Source: an uncultured bacterium
GTDB lineage: Bacteria; Bacillota; Clostridia; Lachnospirales; Lachnospiraceae
Length of the DNA stretch: 54,346 nt
NCBI GenBank assembly: GCA_905214955.1
Contig: CAJMON010000013.1
Location: forward strand, 1 to 54,346
Direction of reading: 5' to 3'
The notes beneath the pieces are model-generated. The model had not been told where the DNA came from and searched no databases. It saw only the letters and a list, made by a program, of their open reading frames with translations. The position numbers were made by a program, and so were the translations under genes. Below are positions 8,329-16,813 of the stretch, piece after piece. Position 1 is the first letter of the stretch. Each line of letters starts with the position of its first letter.

Positions 8329-9174
8329 GTGTCCTGGACAAAAGAGCGTTTTGACTTTGGCAGCGGAATCCGTTTCCGGCTGTTTGAAATCGAAGAAAAA
8401 CAGAAAGAATTACACTGCCATGATTGTCTGGAAATTGATCTGGTGGAAGAAGGAGACGGCAATTATATCATCGGCGGCCGGATTTATCCGGTGCGGACAG
8501 GAGATATTTTCGTCATCAACAATTCCGAGAGGCATCTGGCCATTCATGGAGAACATGGTTTAAAACTAAGCGTACTGATCTTTGAGGCAGACCCCATCTG
8601 GAAAGAAAAATATGGAAAAGATTATCTAAAGCCGTTTTTCTCCAGAACAGAGCGGTTTTCCCATCGAATCGGGCAGGAAGCCAGAGATTATCAAAGTATG
8701 CGGGAGGCGTTTCTGCTGATGCAGCGCGAACAGGCGGGGGAGCGTATGGGATGGGAAATGGTTATGGAAGCAGGAGCACATACGCTTCTGTCTCTGTGTT
8801 TCCGCTATTACAATGAAAAACAGGAGATCGGAGAAAAGGAAGAGCATCAGAAAAAGCACGGATATCTGGAGAAGGTTTTAAGCTATATTGATGCACATTT
8901 TGCCGAACCCATGACGCTGGAGATGCTGGCAGAGAAAGCAATGGTGAGCCGCACCTATCTGTGCCGGTGTTTCCGGGATACCACCGGGCAGACCGTGTTT
9001 GCTTATATTGAGCAGACCCGAATCCAGTATGCGGCGTATCTTCTGAAAACTACCGAAGAGCCTATTGCAGAGATTGCCATGGAGTCGGGGTTTGAATCGG
9101 TTTCTTATTTTAATAGGCGGTTTCGGAAACAATACCAAATGACACCGGGACATTTTCGCAGGCAGGAAAGCTGA
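8329..9174 (+). CDS. AraC-family transcriptional regulator
   Basis: 281 residues: an N-terminal cupin sensor (about 1-120, with HCHDCLEIDLVEEGDGNYIIG and a GDIFVINNSERH turn) and a C-terminal pair of helix-turn-helix motifs (about 180-278), including LEMLAEKAMVSRTYLCRCF and IAEIAMESGFESVSYFNRRF, then TPGHFRR. The start is GTG, with GGAGG about eight bases upstream. It sits between the oxidoreductase and the arabinan operon and probably responds to a sugar ligand. It could control either neighbour; the inverted repeat at 9274-9293 is a candidate target. Confidence 0.93.
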   Translation: MSWTKERFDFGSGIRFRLFEIEEKQKELHCHDCLEIDLVEEGDGNYIIGGRIYPVRTGDIFVINNSERHLAIHGEHGLKLSVLIFEADPIWKEKYGKDYLKPFFSRTERFSHRIGQEARDYQSMREAFLLMQREQAGERMGWEMVMEAGAHTLLSLCFRYYNEKQEIGEKEEHQKKHGYLEKVLSYIDAHFAEPMTLEMLAEKAMVSRTYLCRCFRDTTGQTVFAYIEQTRIQYAAYLLKTTEEPIAEIAMESGFESVSYFNRRFRKQYQMTPGHFRRQES

Positions 9175-9243
9175 AACAGGTTTTCCTGCCTGCTTTGCAT
9201 CGGCAGCATTCTCGGAACATCCGTCCAGGTACTTGCCGTTAGT

Positions 9244-9293
9244 TTTACCAAAATATTTAGAATAATCTATAGTATTTTACTAAAAAGTAAAAT
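9244..9293 (+). promoter_or_regulatory. Putative promoter and inverted-repeat operator before GH43 operon
   Basis: TTTACC (9244-9249) and TATAGT (9268-9273) are 18 bases apart and could be -35 and -10. Directly downstream, ATTTTAC and GTAAAAT (9274-9280, 9287-9293) form an inverted repeat with a six-base spacer, and the same TTTTAC core occurs at 9243-9248. The remaining 340-base gap (9175-9513) shows no gene. A stem from the end of the AraC gene (GCAGGAAA with TTTCCTGC) is weakly terminator-like. Confidence 0.4.
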
Positions 9294-9513
9294 TATGCTT
9301 GAAAAAGCAGCACAGGTGGTGTACACTGAACGCAGATAAACGAGAAGAGAATGACGGGATAAATCAGATGCCACAGGGCAGAGAATGCAAAGACAGGACA
9401 GACACCTGCAGGAGAGAGAATGCCAGGGAGAGTCAGCTGCTGCAGAGATAAGATAAGGTGGCCGCCCAGGGCAGAAAGAGCGAAATAGAAAATATAAAAC
9501 AGGAGGGGCAAGG

Positions 9514-10500
9514 ATGAATTCGACAAATTTTCGGGAAACTCCATGGAACAAACCGTTTCTTATGCAGCGTGCAGATCCCTACATGTACCGCCACACAGAT
9601 GGCACCTACTATTTTACCGGCTCGGTGCCGGAATATGACCGGATTGTGCTGCGCAGTGCAAAGACCATGGAAGGGTTGAAAACGGCAGCGGAAAAAATAT
9701 TGTGGACACGTCATGAAAGCGGCCCCCAGAGCCTCCATATCTGGGCACCTGAGCTACATTACCTGGACGGAAACTGGTACATTTATTATGCGGCAGGGGA
9801 AAAGGATGATCCCTGGAAAATCCGTCCCTACGTGCTGGCCTGCACCGGGCAGGACCCCATGAAGGATCCTTGGAAAGAACTGGGCATGATGCAGGCGGCA
9901 GACAGCGATCCATTTTCCTTCCAGGAATTTTCCCTGGATGCCACAGTGCTGACCCATAAGGGAGAACACTATTTTGTCTGGGCAGAAAAGGTGAGCGTGG
10001 GAAAGAAGATTTCCAATCTGTACATTGCCAAAATGGAAATGCCATGGAAGCTGGCCACAGACCAGGTGCTGCTGACCAGCCCGGATTATGACTGGGAGCG
10101 GGTAGATTTCTGGGTAAATGAAGGACCGGCATTTTTAAAACATGATGGAAAATTATACATGACCTATTCCGCCAGCGCCACAGGAGCCTGCTACTGCATG
10201 GGAATGCTGAGCATTTCCGAGGACGCCGACCTCTTAGACCCGCGGGCATGGAAAAAAGAACGGTATCCGGTGTTGAAAACAGATCAGGAGAAAGGCATTT
10301 TCGGCCCCGGCCACAATTCTTTTGTAAAAGCGGAGGACGGAGTGACGGATGTGTGCATCTTCCACGCAAGGCCTTATGACGAGATTGTGGGAGATCCTCT
10401 GTATGATCCAAACCGCCATGCCATGCGGATGAAGATCACTTACGATGACACGGGAGCGCCCATTTTTGCCTATCAGGGGGACAGTGGATGCTGTATATAA
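9514..10500 (+). CDS. Glycoside hydrolase family 43 (arabinofuranosidase/xylosidase type)
   Basis: 328 residues without a signal peptide, so it acts on imported oligosaccharides in the cytoplasm. A five-bladed propeller is expected. Candidate catalytic residues are the Asp in QRADPYMYR (general base), the Asp in FSLDATVL and the Glu in WVNEGPAF (acid), the usual GH43 trio. IWAPELHYLDGNWYIYYAA is a strong family signature. ATG follows AGGAGGGG. The downstream regulator and GH51 arabinofuranosidase point to arabinan or arabinoxylan side-chain breakdown. Exact linkage specificity cannot be told. Confidence 0.92.
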   Translation: MNSTNFRETPWNKPFLMQRADPYMYRHTDGTYYFTGSVPEYDRIVLRSAKTMEGLKTAAEKILWTRHESGPQSLHIWAPELHYLDGNWYIYYAAGEKDDPWKIRPYVLACTGQDPMKDPWKELGMMQAADSDPFSFQEFSLDATVLTHKGEHYFVWAEKVSVGKKISNLYIAKMEMPWKLATDQVLLTSPDYDWERVDFWVNEGPAFLKHDGKLYMTYSASATGACYCMGMLSISEDADLLDPRAWKKERYPVLKTDQEKGIFGPGHNSFVKAEDGVTDVCIFHARPYDEIVGDPLYDPNRHAMRMKITYDDTGAPIFAYQGDSGCCI

Positions 10501-11420
10501 AAAAACTGGACGACGGAGTGGAGATTTTTAAAGCTCTTGGGTCGGAACTGCGGATTCAGATTTTAAAACTCCTTCTGGAACAGCAGGAAATGAACATGAA
10601 TGAGCTGGCGGCGGCCCTTGGAATCACCAACGGCGCCCTGACTAGCCATATCCGGAAGCTGGAGCAGGCAGGATTGGTGCAGGTGCTGACAGAGCAGGGC
10701 AGCCACGGAAACGAAAAGCGGTGCCGGGCAGCAGTGGACAAGATTCTGGTGGATATCCGGGACAGCGAAAAAGACAGTGGGAAAAATACCTATACCGCAG
10801 AAGTGAAAATCGGCTATTATTCCGATTATCAGGTGTTTCCCACCTGCGGCCTTGCCACAGTACGGGAAGTTATCGGCCAGATGGACGATCCCAGATATTT
10901 TGATTTTCCAAAGAGAGTAGATGCAGGAATTCTCTGGTTTACCAGAGGATATGTGGAATACCGGATTCCGAATGAACTTCCGGCAGGAATGAAAATGGAC
11001 CGGCTGGCCCTGAGCGTGGAGTTAAGCTCCGAAGCTCCCGGTGTGAACAACAACTGGCCGTCAGATATTTCTTTTTTCCTGAATGATGTCAAGCTTGGAA
11101 GCTGGATGAGCCCAGGGGATTTCGGGGATGTTCACGGGATTTTTACCCCGGACTGGTGGATGGCAAGTTTAAACCAATACGGCCTGCTGAAACGCATTGA
11201 GATCAGTGACAGAGGAACCTTTGTGGATGGATTAAAGATTTCCGATGTAACCATGGAACAGTTGAACCTGGATTACAAAAGTCCCATCCGGTTCCGGTTT
11301 CAGGTGGAAGATGATGCCGAAAATGTAGGCGGTCTGACCTTATTTGGCAAAGGATTTGGAAACTATAATCAGGATATGGAAGTGCAGATTTCTTACAGTC
11401 CGGCTGTAAGATCGAGATAA
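10488..11420 (+). CDS. ArsR-like winged-helix regulator with beta-rich C-terminal domain
   Basis: 310 residues. Residues 10-80 form a winged helix (FKALGSELRIQILKLLL, then MNELAAALGITNGALTSHIRKLEQAGLV), as in ArsR proteins, but lacking the metal-binding Cys residues. Residues about 100-305 are predicted beta-rich and rich in aromatic residues (LWFTRGYVEYRIP, TPDWWMASLNQYG), resembling a jelly-roll or carbohydrate-binding module. The gene overlaps GH43 by 13 bases and precedes GH51 by 18, so it is in the operon. It is probably a one-component sensor for an arabinose-containing ligand, but the ligand is inference. The start has GGGGGA seven bases upstream. Confidence 0.75.
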   Translation: MLYIKKLDDGVEIFKALGSELRIQILKLLLEQQEMNMNELAAALGITNGALTSHIRKLEQAGLVQVLTEQGSHGNEKRCRAAVDKILVDIRDSEKDSGKNTYTAEVKIGYYSDYQVFPTCGLATVREVIGQMDDPRYFDFPKRVDAGILWFTRGYVEYRIPNELPAGMKMDRLALSVELSSEAPGVNNNWPSDISFFLNDVKLGSWMSPGDFGDVHGIFTPDWWMASLNQYGLLKRIEISDRGTFVDGLKISDVTMEQLNLDYKSPIRFRFQVEDDAENVGGLTLFGKGFGNYNQDMEVQISYSPAVRSR

Positions 11421-11438
11421 AGAAAAGGAGAAGCAATT

Positions 11439-12941
11439 ATGGCAAAACTGGTAATTCATGCAGAAAACAAGGTAAGCAAAATCAACAAAGAAATTTATGG
11501 ACATTTTTCCGAGCACCTTGGACGGTGTATCTACGGCGGCATGTATGTGGGAGAGGATTCCACCATTCCCAATGTAAACGGAATGCGTACCGATGTGGTG
11601 GAAGCGCTGAAAGAAATCCGTGTGCCGGTGCTGCGCTGGCCGGGTGGCTGTTTTGCAGATGAGTATCACTGGAAAGATGGCATTGGCCCCAAAGAAAAAC
11701 GGAAAAAGATGATCAACACCCACTGGGGCGGCGTGGTAGAAGACAACAGCTTTGGAACCCATGAATATTTTGAACTGTGCCGTCAGCTTGGATGCGAGAC
11801 CTACATCAATGGAAATGTGGGAAGCGGAACCGTACAGGAAATGTCCGAATGGGTGGAGTATATGACCTTTGAAGGCCTGTCTCCCATGAGCAGCCTGCGT
11901 GCAGAGAATGGCCACGAAGAACCCTGGACCGTGGATTTCTTTGGTGTTGGAAATGAAAACTGGGGCTGCGGCGGAAACATGAACCCAGATTATTATGCCA
12001 ATGAGTACCGCAGATATCAGACTTATATCCGGAATTACCGGAACGATTTTTCCATCAAAAAGATCTGCTGCGGTGCAAATGTGGATGATTATGACTGGAC
12101 AAGAGAGGTGCTGGCCACCTGCTTTAATCACAGCCAGAAGAGTCAGCATGGCTTTATGGACGGCCTGTCTCTCCATTATTATGTGCATCCAGGCGGATGG
12201 GAAGGCAAAGGCAGCGCTACCATTTTTGATGAGAAAGCCTGGTACAAAACCCTGCACAAAGCCCTGTACATGAAAGAGCTCATTGAAAAACATGCGGCCA
12301 TTATGGATGAGTACGATCCGGAGAAGAAGATTGGCATGATTGTGGATGAGTGGGGTGCCTGGTATGATGTGGAACCGGGAACCAATCCGGGATTTTTGTA
12401 TCAGCAGAATACCATGCGGGATGCTCTGGTGGCAGGCATTACCTTGAATATTTTCAATAAGCACAGCGACCGTGTGAAGATGGCCAACCTGGCTCAGATC
12501 GTCAACGTGCTTCAGTCTGTGATTCTCACAGAGGGCGACAAGATGGTGAAAACCCCAACCTGGCAGGTATTCCGGATTTACCGGGATCATCAGGACGCCG
12601 ATCTGGTGGAAAGCAGTCTGGAGACAAGGCCCATCGGCGTGACTGCAGAAGAATCCGTGCCCAACCTGACAGAATCCGTATCTGTGGACAAGAATGGTGT
12701 GATGCACATTACTGTGACAAACTTATCTGTGGATGAATCTTATGACATTGATGCAGAAATTACAGGATGCGAAGCCAAAGAAGTGACTGGCGAGATCGTC
12801 ACCGGAGAAATGACTGCAAAGAATACCTTCGAAGAGCCGGATGTGGTGAAAGCAGAGAGCTTTGACGGAGCACAGCTGACAGAAAAAGGCCTGAAATTTA
12901 CCATTCCAGCCTGCAGCGTGGTTCATCTGGCAGTGCGGTAA
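11439..12941 (+). CDS. abfA: Alpha-L-arabinofuranosidase, GH51
   Basis: 500 residues, the usual length for intracellular GH51 enzymes, which release terminal arabinofuranose from arabino-oligosaccharides. The N-terminus KINKEIYGHFSEHLGRCIYGG, RWPGGCFADEYHW, the acid/base Glu173 in VGNENWG and the nucleophile Glu304 in IVDEWGAWYD are present. A beta-sandwich domain follows the (beta/alpha)8 barrel. No signal peptide. ATG follows AAAGGAG. It is the last enzyme of the GH43-regulator-GH51 set, so the three probably share the promoter before 9514. Confidence 0.95.
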   Translation: MAKLVIHAENKVSKINKEIYGHFSEHLGRCIYGGMYVGEDSTIPNVNGMRTDVVEALKEIRVPVLRWPGGCFADEYHWKDGIGPKEKRKKMINTHWGGVVEDNSFGTHEYFELCRQLGCETYINGNVGSGTVQEMSEWVEYMTFEGLSPMSSLRAENGHEEPWTVDFFGVGNENWGCGGNMNPDYYANEYRRYQTYIRNYRNDFSIKKICCGANVDDYDWTREVLATCFNHSQKSQHGFMDGLSLHYYVHPGGWEGKGSATIFDEKAWYKTLHKALYMKELIEKHAAIMDEYDPEKKIGMIVDEWGAWYDVEPGTNPGFLYQQNTMRDALVAGITLNIFNKHSDRVKMANLAQIVNVLQSVILTEGDKMVKTPTWQVFRIYRDHQDADLVESSLETRPIGVTAEESVPNLTESVSVDKNGVMHITVTNLSVDESYDIDAEITGCEAKEVTGEIVTGEMTAKNTFEEPDVVKAESFDGAQLTEKGLKFTIPACSVVHLAVR

Positions 12942-12952
12942 TCTTCCGGAAA

Positions 12953-13219
12953 ATGCAGCGTTTCTGCAGGCAGTGCCTGCTTAGGGAAATGGATGAAAAG
13001 GAGACGTTTCAGAATCTGTACACCTATCTGGAACACCTGCCTTCCGATGATAAAGTACCAGATGAGGTGTATGAAGAGAGGCTGAACACCTGCAAAGGCT
13101 GCAGCCAGCTCCTCTCTGGAATGTGCAGGCTCTGCGGGTGCTATGTTGAGCTGCGGGCAGCTATGAAAGTACGGGGCTGCCCGGATCTTCCGCCGAAGTG
13201 GGAGCCTTACCAATCATAA
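12953..13219 (+). CDS. DUF6171 family Cys-rich small protein
   Basis: 88 residues with Cys pairs: FCRQCLLREMD at the N-terminus, then NTCKGCSQLLSGMCRLCGCYVELRAA and a final Cys in RGCPDLPP. This arrangement of about eight cysteines suggests zinc or Fe-S binding and matches a small family widespread in Clostridia (DUF6171); function unknown. It starts 11 bases after GH51 with a weak ribosome binding site and is read through from it. The operon terminator follows at once. Confidence 0.75.
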   Translation: MQRFCRQCLLREMDEKETFQNLYTYLEHLPSDDKVPDEVYEERLNTCKGCSQLLSGMCRLCGCYVELRAAMKVRGCPDLPPKWEPYQS

Positions 13220-13224
13220 AACAG

Positions 13225-13280
13225 AATCCTCCGTGGACGGAGACTGAGAAATTCAGTACTCTGCCTGCGGAGGATTTTTT
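13225..13280 (+). terminator. Terminator of the arabinan operon
   Basis: AATCCTCCG (13225-13233) pairs with CGGAGGATT (13268-13276) with additional internal pairing, then TTTT. It marks the left edge of the AT-rich restriction-modification island. Confidence 0.8.
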
Positions 13281-13290
13281 ACTTGTTGAA

Positions 13291-13325
13291 TTGTTACTTA
13301 TAGTCCGTTGACTTATATGTAACAA
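13291..13325 (+). promoter_or_regulatory. C-box operator of the restriction-modification system
   Basis: ACTTATAGTCCGT (13296-13308) followed by TGACTTATA and TGTAAC is a close match to the two-half-site C boxes of type II controller proteins (as I recall those of the Esp1396I/AhdI group, with GACTTATAGTC-like halves). It ends 31 bases before the controller gene, as expected for an autoregulated promoter. A weaker related element (GACTATGAGT, 13566-13575) precedes the endonuclease gene. Confidence 0.7.
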
Positions 13326-13356
13326 AATGTATGATTAGTAGCACGGAGGGATATAG

Positions 13357-13560
13357 ATGATTACAGAGGATGTTGGAAATAGAATTCGATATTTAAGAAA
13401 ACAAAGAGGTATTTCACAAGAAAAATTGGCACTTATAGCAGGTATAGACAGGACATATCTTGCAGGTATTGAGTCTGGAAAGAGAAATGCAACAATCATT
13501 AGTTTGGAAAAAATCATAAATGCTTTAGGAGTATCAATGAAAGATTTTTTTGATTATTAA
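13357..13560 (+). CDS. Restriction-modification controller (C) protein
   Basis: 67 residues made almost entirely of one Xre-type helix-turn-helix: IRYLRKQRGISQEKLALIAG, then IDRTYLAGIESGKRNATI and SLEKIINALGVSMKDFF. This length and pattern are typical of C proteins, which bind C boxes as dimers to delay endonuclease expression until DNA is methylated. ATG follows CGGAGGG. The upstream C box and downstream endonuclease and methyltransferase make this a coherent type II set. Base composition is clearly more AT-rich than the flanks. A generic XRE repressor is the alternative, made unlikely by context. Confidence 0.88.
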   Translation: MITEDVGNRIRYLRKQRGISQEKLALIAGIDRTYLAGIESGKRNATIISLEKIINALGVSMKDFFDY

Positions 13561-13609
13561 ATGTTGACTATGAGTAACAAATGAACTATATTGTAGGAGG
13601 GCAAGAGAT

Positions 13610-14467
13610 ATGTCAATTGAAATAGGAAGGTATCCCATAGAGATATTTGGTCATGTGTATAATGATATCGGGGCTGAAGCAATAAATGATAGAAATTGTC
13701 AGTATTGTCCGTATTTAGGACGAGAATGTACAAAGCCAAGAAAAAGTGAACCACATATTAAGGTCGGAATATGTACCGTTGGTTATAAGGGATCTTTTTT
13801 GGATCATTTTGAGCCAGTGATAATATGTCCGTTTAGATTTTTAGAAGACGTAGTTTATCAAACAATACATGATAGATTTTTTCCTGCTTGGGATAATACA
13901 AAATGGGTTAAAGAAGTGACTATGGGAGTAAGTGGAAATGTAGATTATGTTGCTCTAAAGACAAATGAAGCTGGAACAACGGCGGAAGATTTCTTTTGCA
14001 TTGAGTTTCAAGCAAATGGAACTACAGGTTCTCCTTATCCGTATGTCAGAGACTTGTTACAATTTGGATGCTATAAAGGAAATTATACATATGGTCTTAA
14101 CTGAGCAAATGAATTTATGAAAACTATGATGCAGCAAGTATATAAAAAAGGGCAAGTTGTTTCACAGTGGAACAGAAAAATAGTGTTTGTAATTCAAGAT
14201 GTAGCATTACAATATCTCGAAAGCGCAGTTGATACTTCTGCCCTGAGAGCTGACATGAATGATGTAGTTCATTTTATGACTTATTCATTGAAATGGAATG
14301 AAACTGCAAATAGATTTGAAATGTACCACAACAGATGGGTGAGTACAGATTTGGAAGGCGTTAACAGAATATTAGCAGGTGCGAATGCAAATGATTATTT
14401 GACAGAAGCTGAGTTTCTGGCAAATGCAATTAGAAAAGGAAAAGAGGATGGTGTATTAGGTGATTAA
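13610..14467 (+). pseudogene. NotI-family restriction endonuclease interrupted by in-frame TGA
   Basis: One frame spans 285 sense codons plus a single TGA at 14102-14104 after residue 164 (YGLN, stop, ANEFMKTMMQQ). Cys30, Cys33, Cys40 and Cys55 (CQYCPYLGREC, then GICTVGY) recall the four-Cys iron site of NotI, and Asp112 with Glu132-x-Gln134 (CIEFQANG) recall its D..ExQ active site. The stop most likely arose from a TGG Trp codon. The first half keeps the metal and catalytic residues but loses 120 C-terminal residues. AGGAGGG lies before ATG. The frame after the stop is undamaged, so the mutation is recent or a sequencing error. The end overlaps the methyltransferase start by 8 bases. Confidence 0.75.
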
Positions 14468-15497
14468 AGATGTACTTGACGGTCAAACAAAATATTGGTT
14501 TGAGGTTGGAGACAGCCTTAAAGTATTGAAAAAAATGCCAGACAAATCGATTGATTGCGTTATTACTTCGCCACCCTATTGGCAACAAAGAATTTACGAG
14601 GATTATGACGGGGAAATAGCTGATATAATTGGCTCGGAAGATACACCGGAGCTATATGTAGAAAACTTAATGAAAGTTATTAGAGAAGTGAAACGTGTAT
14701 TAAAGGATGAAGGGACATTTTGGCTGAATATAGGTGATAAATTTGTTAATAAAGGTCTAATGGGAATGCCATGGAGAGTTGCGTTAGAGATGCAAAAAGA
14801 GGGGTGGATTCTCAGAAGCGATATCATATGGGATCAGATGAAAGGAACACAAAGTTGTAAGGATAGAATGCGGGATATATATGAGCATGTTTTTCAGTTT
14901 GTAAAAAAAACAAAATACTATTTTGATGGGGATTCCATAAGAATTGTTCCAGAGAAGGACGCTCACGAAAAAGATGGGCAAATAATTTCTGCCACAGGGG
15001 TTTCAGGCAAGAAATATTATAGACAGATAAAAACATCGACAGTATTATCTGAAGAAGAGAAAACAAATGCTCTTAATGCGTTAAATGAAACCCTTGAAGA
15101 AATGCGTAGTGGTGAAGTGGTAGATTTTCGAATGACAATAAGAGGAGAACAAAGAACATATCATAGTGAAAGTCAAAAGGTTAGTGGCAGAGCAAGAGAA
15201 CTAAACGAGAAAGGCTATTTTATCATGAAAATGCGCAAGAAAGGGTTTCTTCCATCAGATATATGGAGAATTGTTCCAGAGGATACTTGGAGAAAAGATA
15301 CGCATTGCGCGGTTTTTCCGGAAGAACTTTTAAAAACTCCAATTTTATCTACATGTCCAAAGGGAGGGATTGTCCTTGATCCGTTTTCAGGAACAGGAAG
15401 CACCGTACATGCTGCGGTTTTACTGGAAAGAAAAGGAATTGGTATTGATTTAAGTAATCAATATACTGAAATAGCAAAGAGAAGGCTTCAGAGTTAA
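14460..15497 (+). CDS. Type II DNA methyltransferase (probably N4-cytosine)
   Basis: 345 residues of the beta class: the catalytic motif TSPPYW (about residue 37) precedes the S-adenosylmethionine motif DPFSGTGST near residue 300. SPPY is the form most often seen in N4-cytosine enzymes, consistent with a NotI-like partner, which is also known to be guarded by cytosine-N4 methylation. A variable target-recognition region lies at about 140-260. The start is GTG inside the end of the endonuclease frame. The gene is intact, so the host would keep methylating although the nuclease is interrupted. The target is not readable, but a GC-rich site such as one containing CGGCCG is plausible by family. 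Confidence 0.9.
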   Translation: MIKDVLDGQTKYWFEVGDSLKVLKKMPDKSIDCVITSPPYWQQRIYEDYDGEIADIIGSEDTPELYVENLMKVIREVKRVLKDEGTFWLNIGDKFVNKGLMGMPWRVALEMQKEGWILRSDIIWDQMKGTQSCKDRMRDIYEHVFQFVKKTKYYFDGDSIRIVPEKDAHEKDGQIISATGVSGKKYYRQIKTSTVLSEEEKTNALNALNETLEEMRSGEVVDFRMTIRGEQRTYHSESQKVSGRARELNEKGYFIMKMRKKGFLPSDIWRIVPEDTWRKDTHCAVFPEELLKTPILSTCPKGGIVLDPFSGTGSTVHAAVLLERKGIGIDLSNQYTEIAKRRLQS

Positions 15498-15543
15498 ATA
15501 AAAAGGAATAGGTAAGATTAAAAAGAATATGGATATCAAAAAA

Positions 15544-15576
15544 GACTACTCAAAAAAGATTGAGCAGTCTTTTTTC
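15544..15576 (+). terminator. Terminator of the restriction-modification island
   Basis: GACTACTCAA and TTGAGCAGTC form a stem with one mismatch, followed by TTTTTT. It marks the right edge of the AT-rich segment and may also serve the convergent oxidoreductase poorly, since that side has few T. Confidence 0.8.
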
Positions 15577-15640
15577 GTTTGCACCCGGTAATTTACATTT
15601 GTCTGCTAAACAGCAAAAGGTACGCAGGGCTTATTTTATC

Positions 15641-16609
15641 TTATTCCATCGGATATTTCAGTCCCCAGTCAGCCCGCAGCTGATCCATAACCTCCATCAT
15701 GCGGATGGTCTCGGCGTGAGGCATCTGGGGACATTCAAGCCACCCGTGTGCGATGGCTTCCATGCAGGCCTCCACTTCGTATTCGTAGCCGGAAATCTGC
15801 TTGGGGGCCCGGATATCCTGGATGAGTTCGTGCCTGGGATTGTAGACGCGCACTCCCTGGCAGTTGTTCACATTTTCTGCCACAATGTATCCTTTCGTAC
15901 CGTAAATCACGCAGTTTCGGTCAGAACTTGCGCTCTGACAGGAATACAGAACAGCAGTCTGGCCGTCGGCATAATTCAGGATAATGCTGTCGGAATCGTC
16001 CACGCCGTATTCATTCATACGGCAGGAAGAAATCATATTTGCGATTTCACCGGGAAAGACCATGCAGGCAAAATTCAAAGGATAAATGCCGATGTCTAAA
16101 AGGGCACCGCCGCCAAGTTCCGGTTTTAAATTCCGCTCTTTGTGGTCTAAGCAGTAGCAAAGGTTGGCGGTGAGAGACCGGGGTGTGCCGATGATGCCGC
16201 TCTTTAAAAGACCGTCCAGAATAAAACGCATGGGAATGTAGCGGGTCCAGATAGCTTCCGTGAGGAGCAGTTTTTTTTCGGCGGCCAGCGCAAAGAGTTC
16301 TCTGGCCTGTTTGGCATTCATGGTAAATGCTTTTTCACAGAGGACGTGTTTTCCGTGCTCTAAGCAGAGCTTTACGTGCTCATAATGAAGAGGATGGAGG
16401 GTGGCAATGTACACCAGCTCCAGTTCCGGGTCTTCCAGCATTTCTTCATAGGAACCGTAAGCTTTCTGGAAGCCATATTTTTCGGCAAATGCCTGTGCCC
16501 TGGAAAGATCCCTTGCAGCAACGGCCCAGGATTCTACGGTATCCATCTGGGCGATGGTGGCAGCCATGGTGCCGGCAATGCCTCCGGCACCTAAAATACC
16601 CATTTTCAT
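15641..16609 (-). CDS. Gfo/Idh/MocA oxidoreductase (dihydrodiol dehydrogenase-like)
   Basis: 323 residues beginning MKMGILGAGGIAGTMAATI, a GxGxxA NAD(P) fingerprint, then YIATLHPLHYEHV and HGKHVLCEKAFTMNAKQA with the catalytic Lys of EKA. GGGALLDIGIYPLNFACMVF is typical of the dimeric dihydrodiol dehydrogenase and glucose-fructose oxidoreductase-like branch, which oxidises sugars or dihydrodiols. ATG 16609 has AGGAGG eight bases upstream, whereas the TTG at 16615 is too close to it. The gene is monocistronic and divergent from the DUF6472 gene. Substrate unknown. Confidence 0.9.
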   Translation of the reverse strand: MKMGILGAGGIAGTMAATIAQMDTVESWAVAARDLSRAQAFAEKYGFQKAYGSYEEMLEDPELELVYIATLHPLHYEHVKLCLEHGKHVLCEKAFTMNAKQARELFALAAEKKLLLTEAIWTRYIPMRFILDGLLKSGIIGTPRSLTANLCYCLDHKERNLKPELGGGALLDIGIYPLNFACMVFPGEIANMISSCRMNEYGVDDSDSIILNYADGQTAVLYSCQSASSDRNCVIYGTKGYIVAENVNNCQGVRVYNPRHELIQDIRAPKQISGYEYEVEACMEAIAHGWLECPQMPHAETIRMMEVMDQLRADWGLKYPME

Positions 16610-16813
16610 AATCAAAACCTCCTGTAGGATAAACTGTATTCTTAAACTCTATTGTACCTGATCTGATGAAGAAGAGCCAGTGGAATTTTTAAGAAAATCA
16701 CTGGGGAAAGATAAGAAAAACTGCAGACGGGATTCCTTGCAGGAGTTGTCAGAGTGTGTTATATTTTTCATAGAGAAAAATGCCCTATTTGGGGGCACAA
16801 AAAGAGGACAAAA

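Noticed and set aside
13610..14467. Recoding of TGA as Trp or selenocysteine in the endonuclease
   Set aside because: Other genes in the window use TGA as an ordinary stop, and no selenocysteine insertion hairpin was seen right after it; a simple nonsense mutation is enough.
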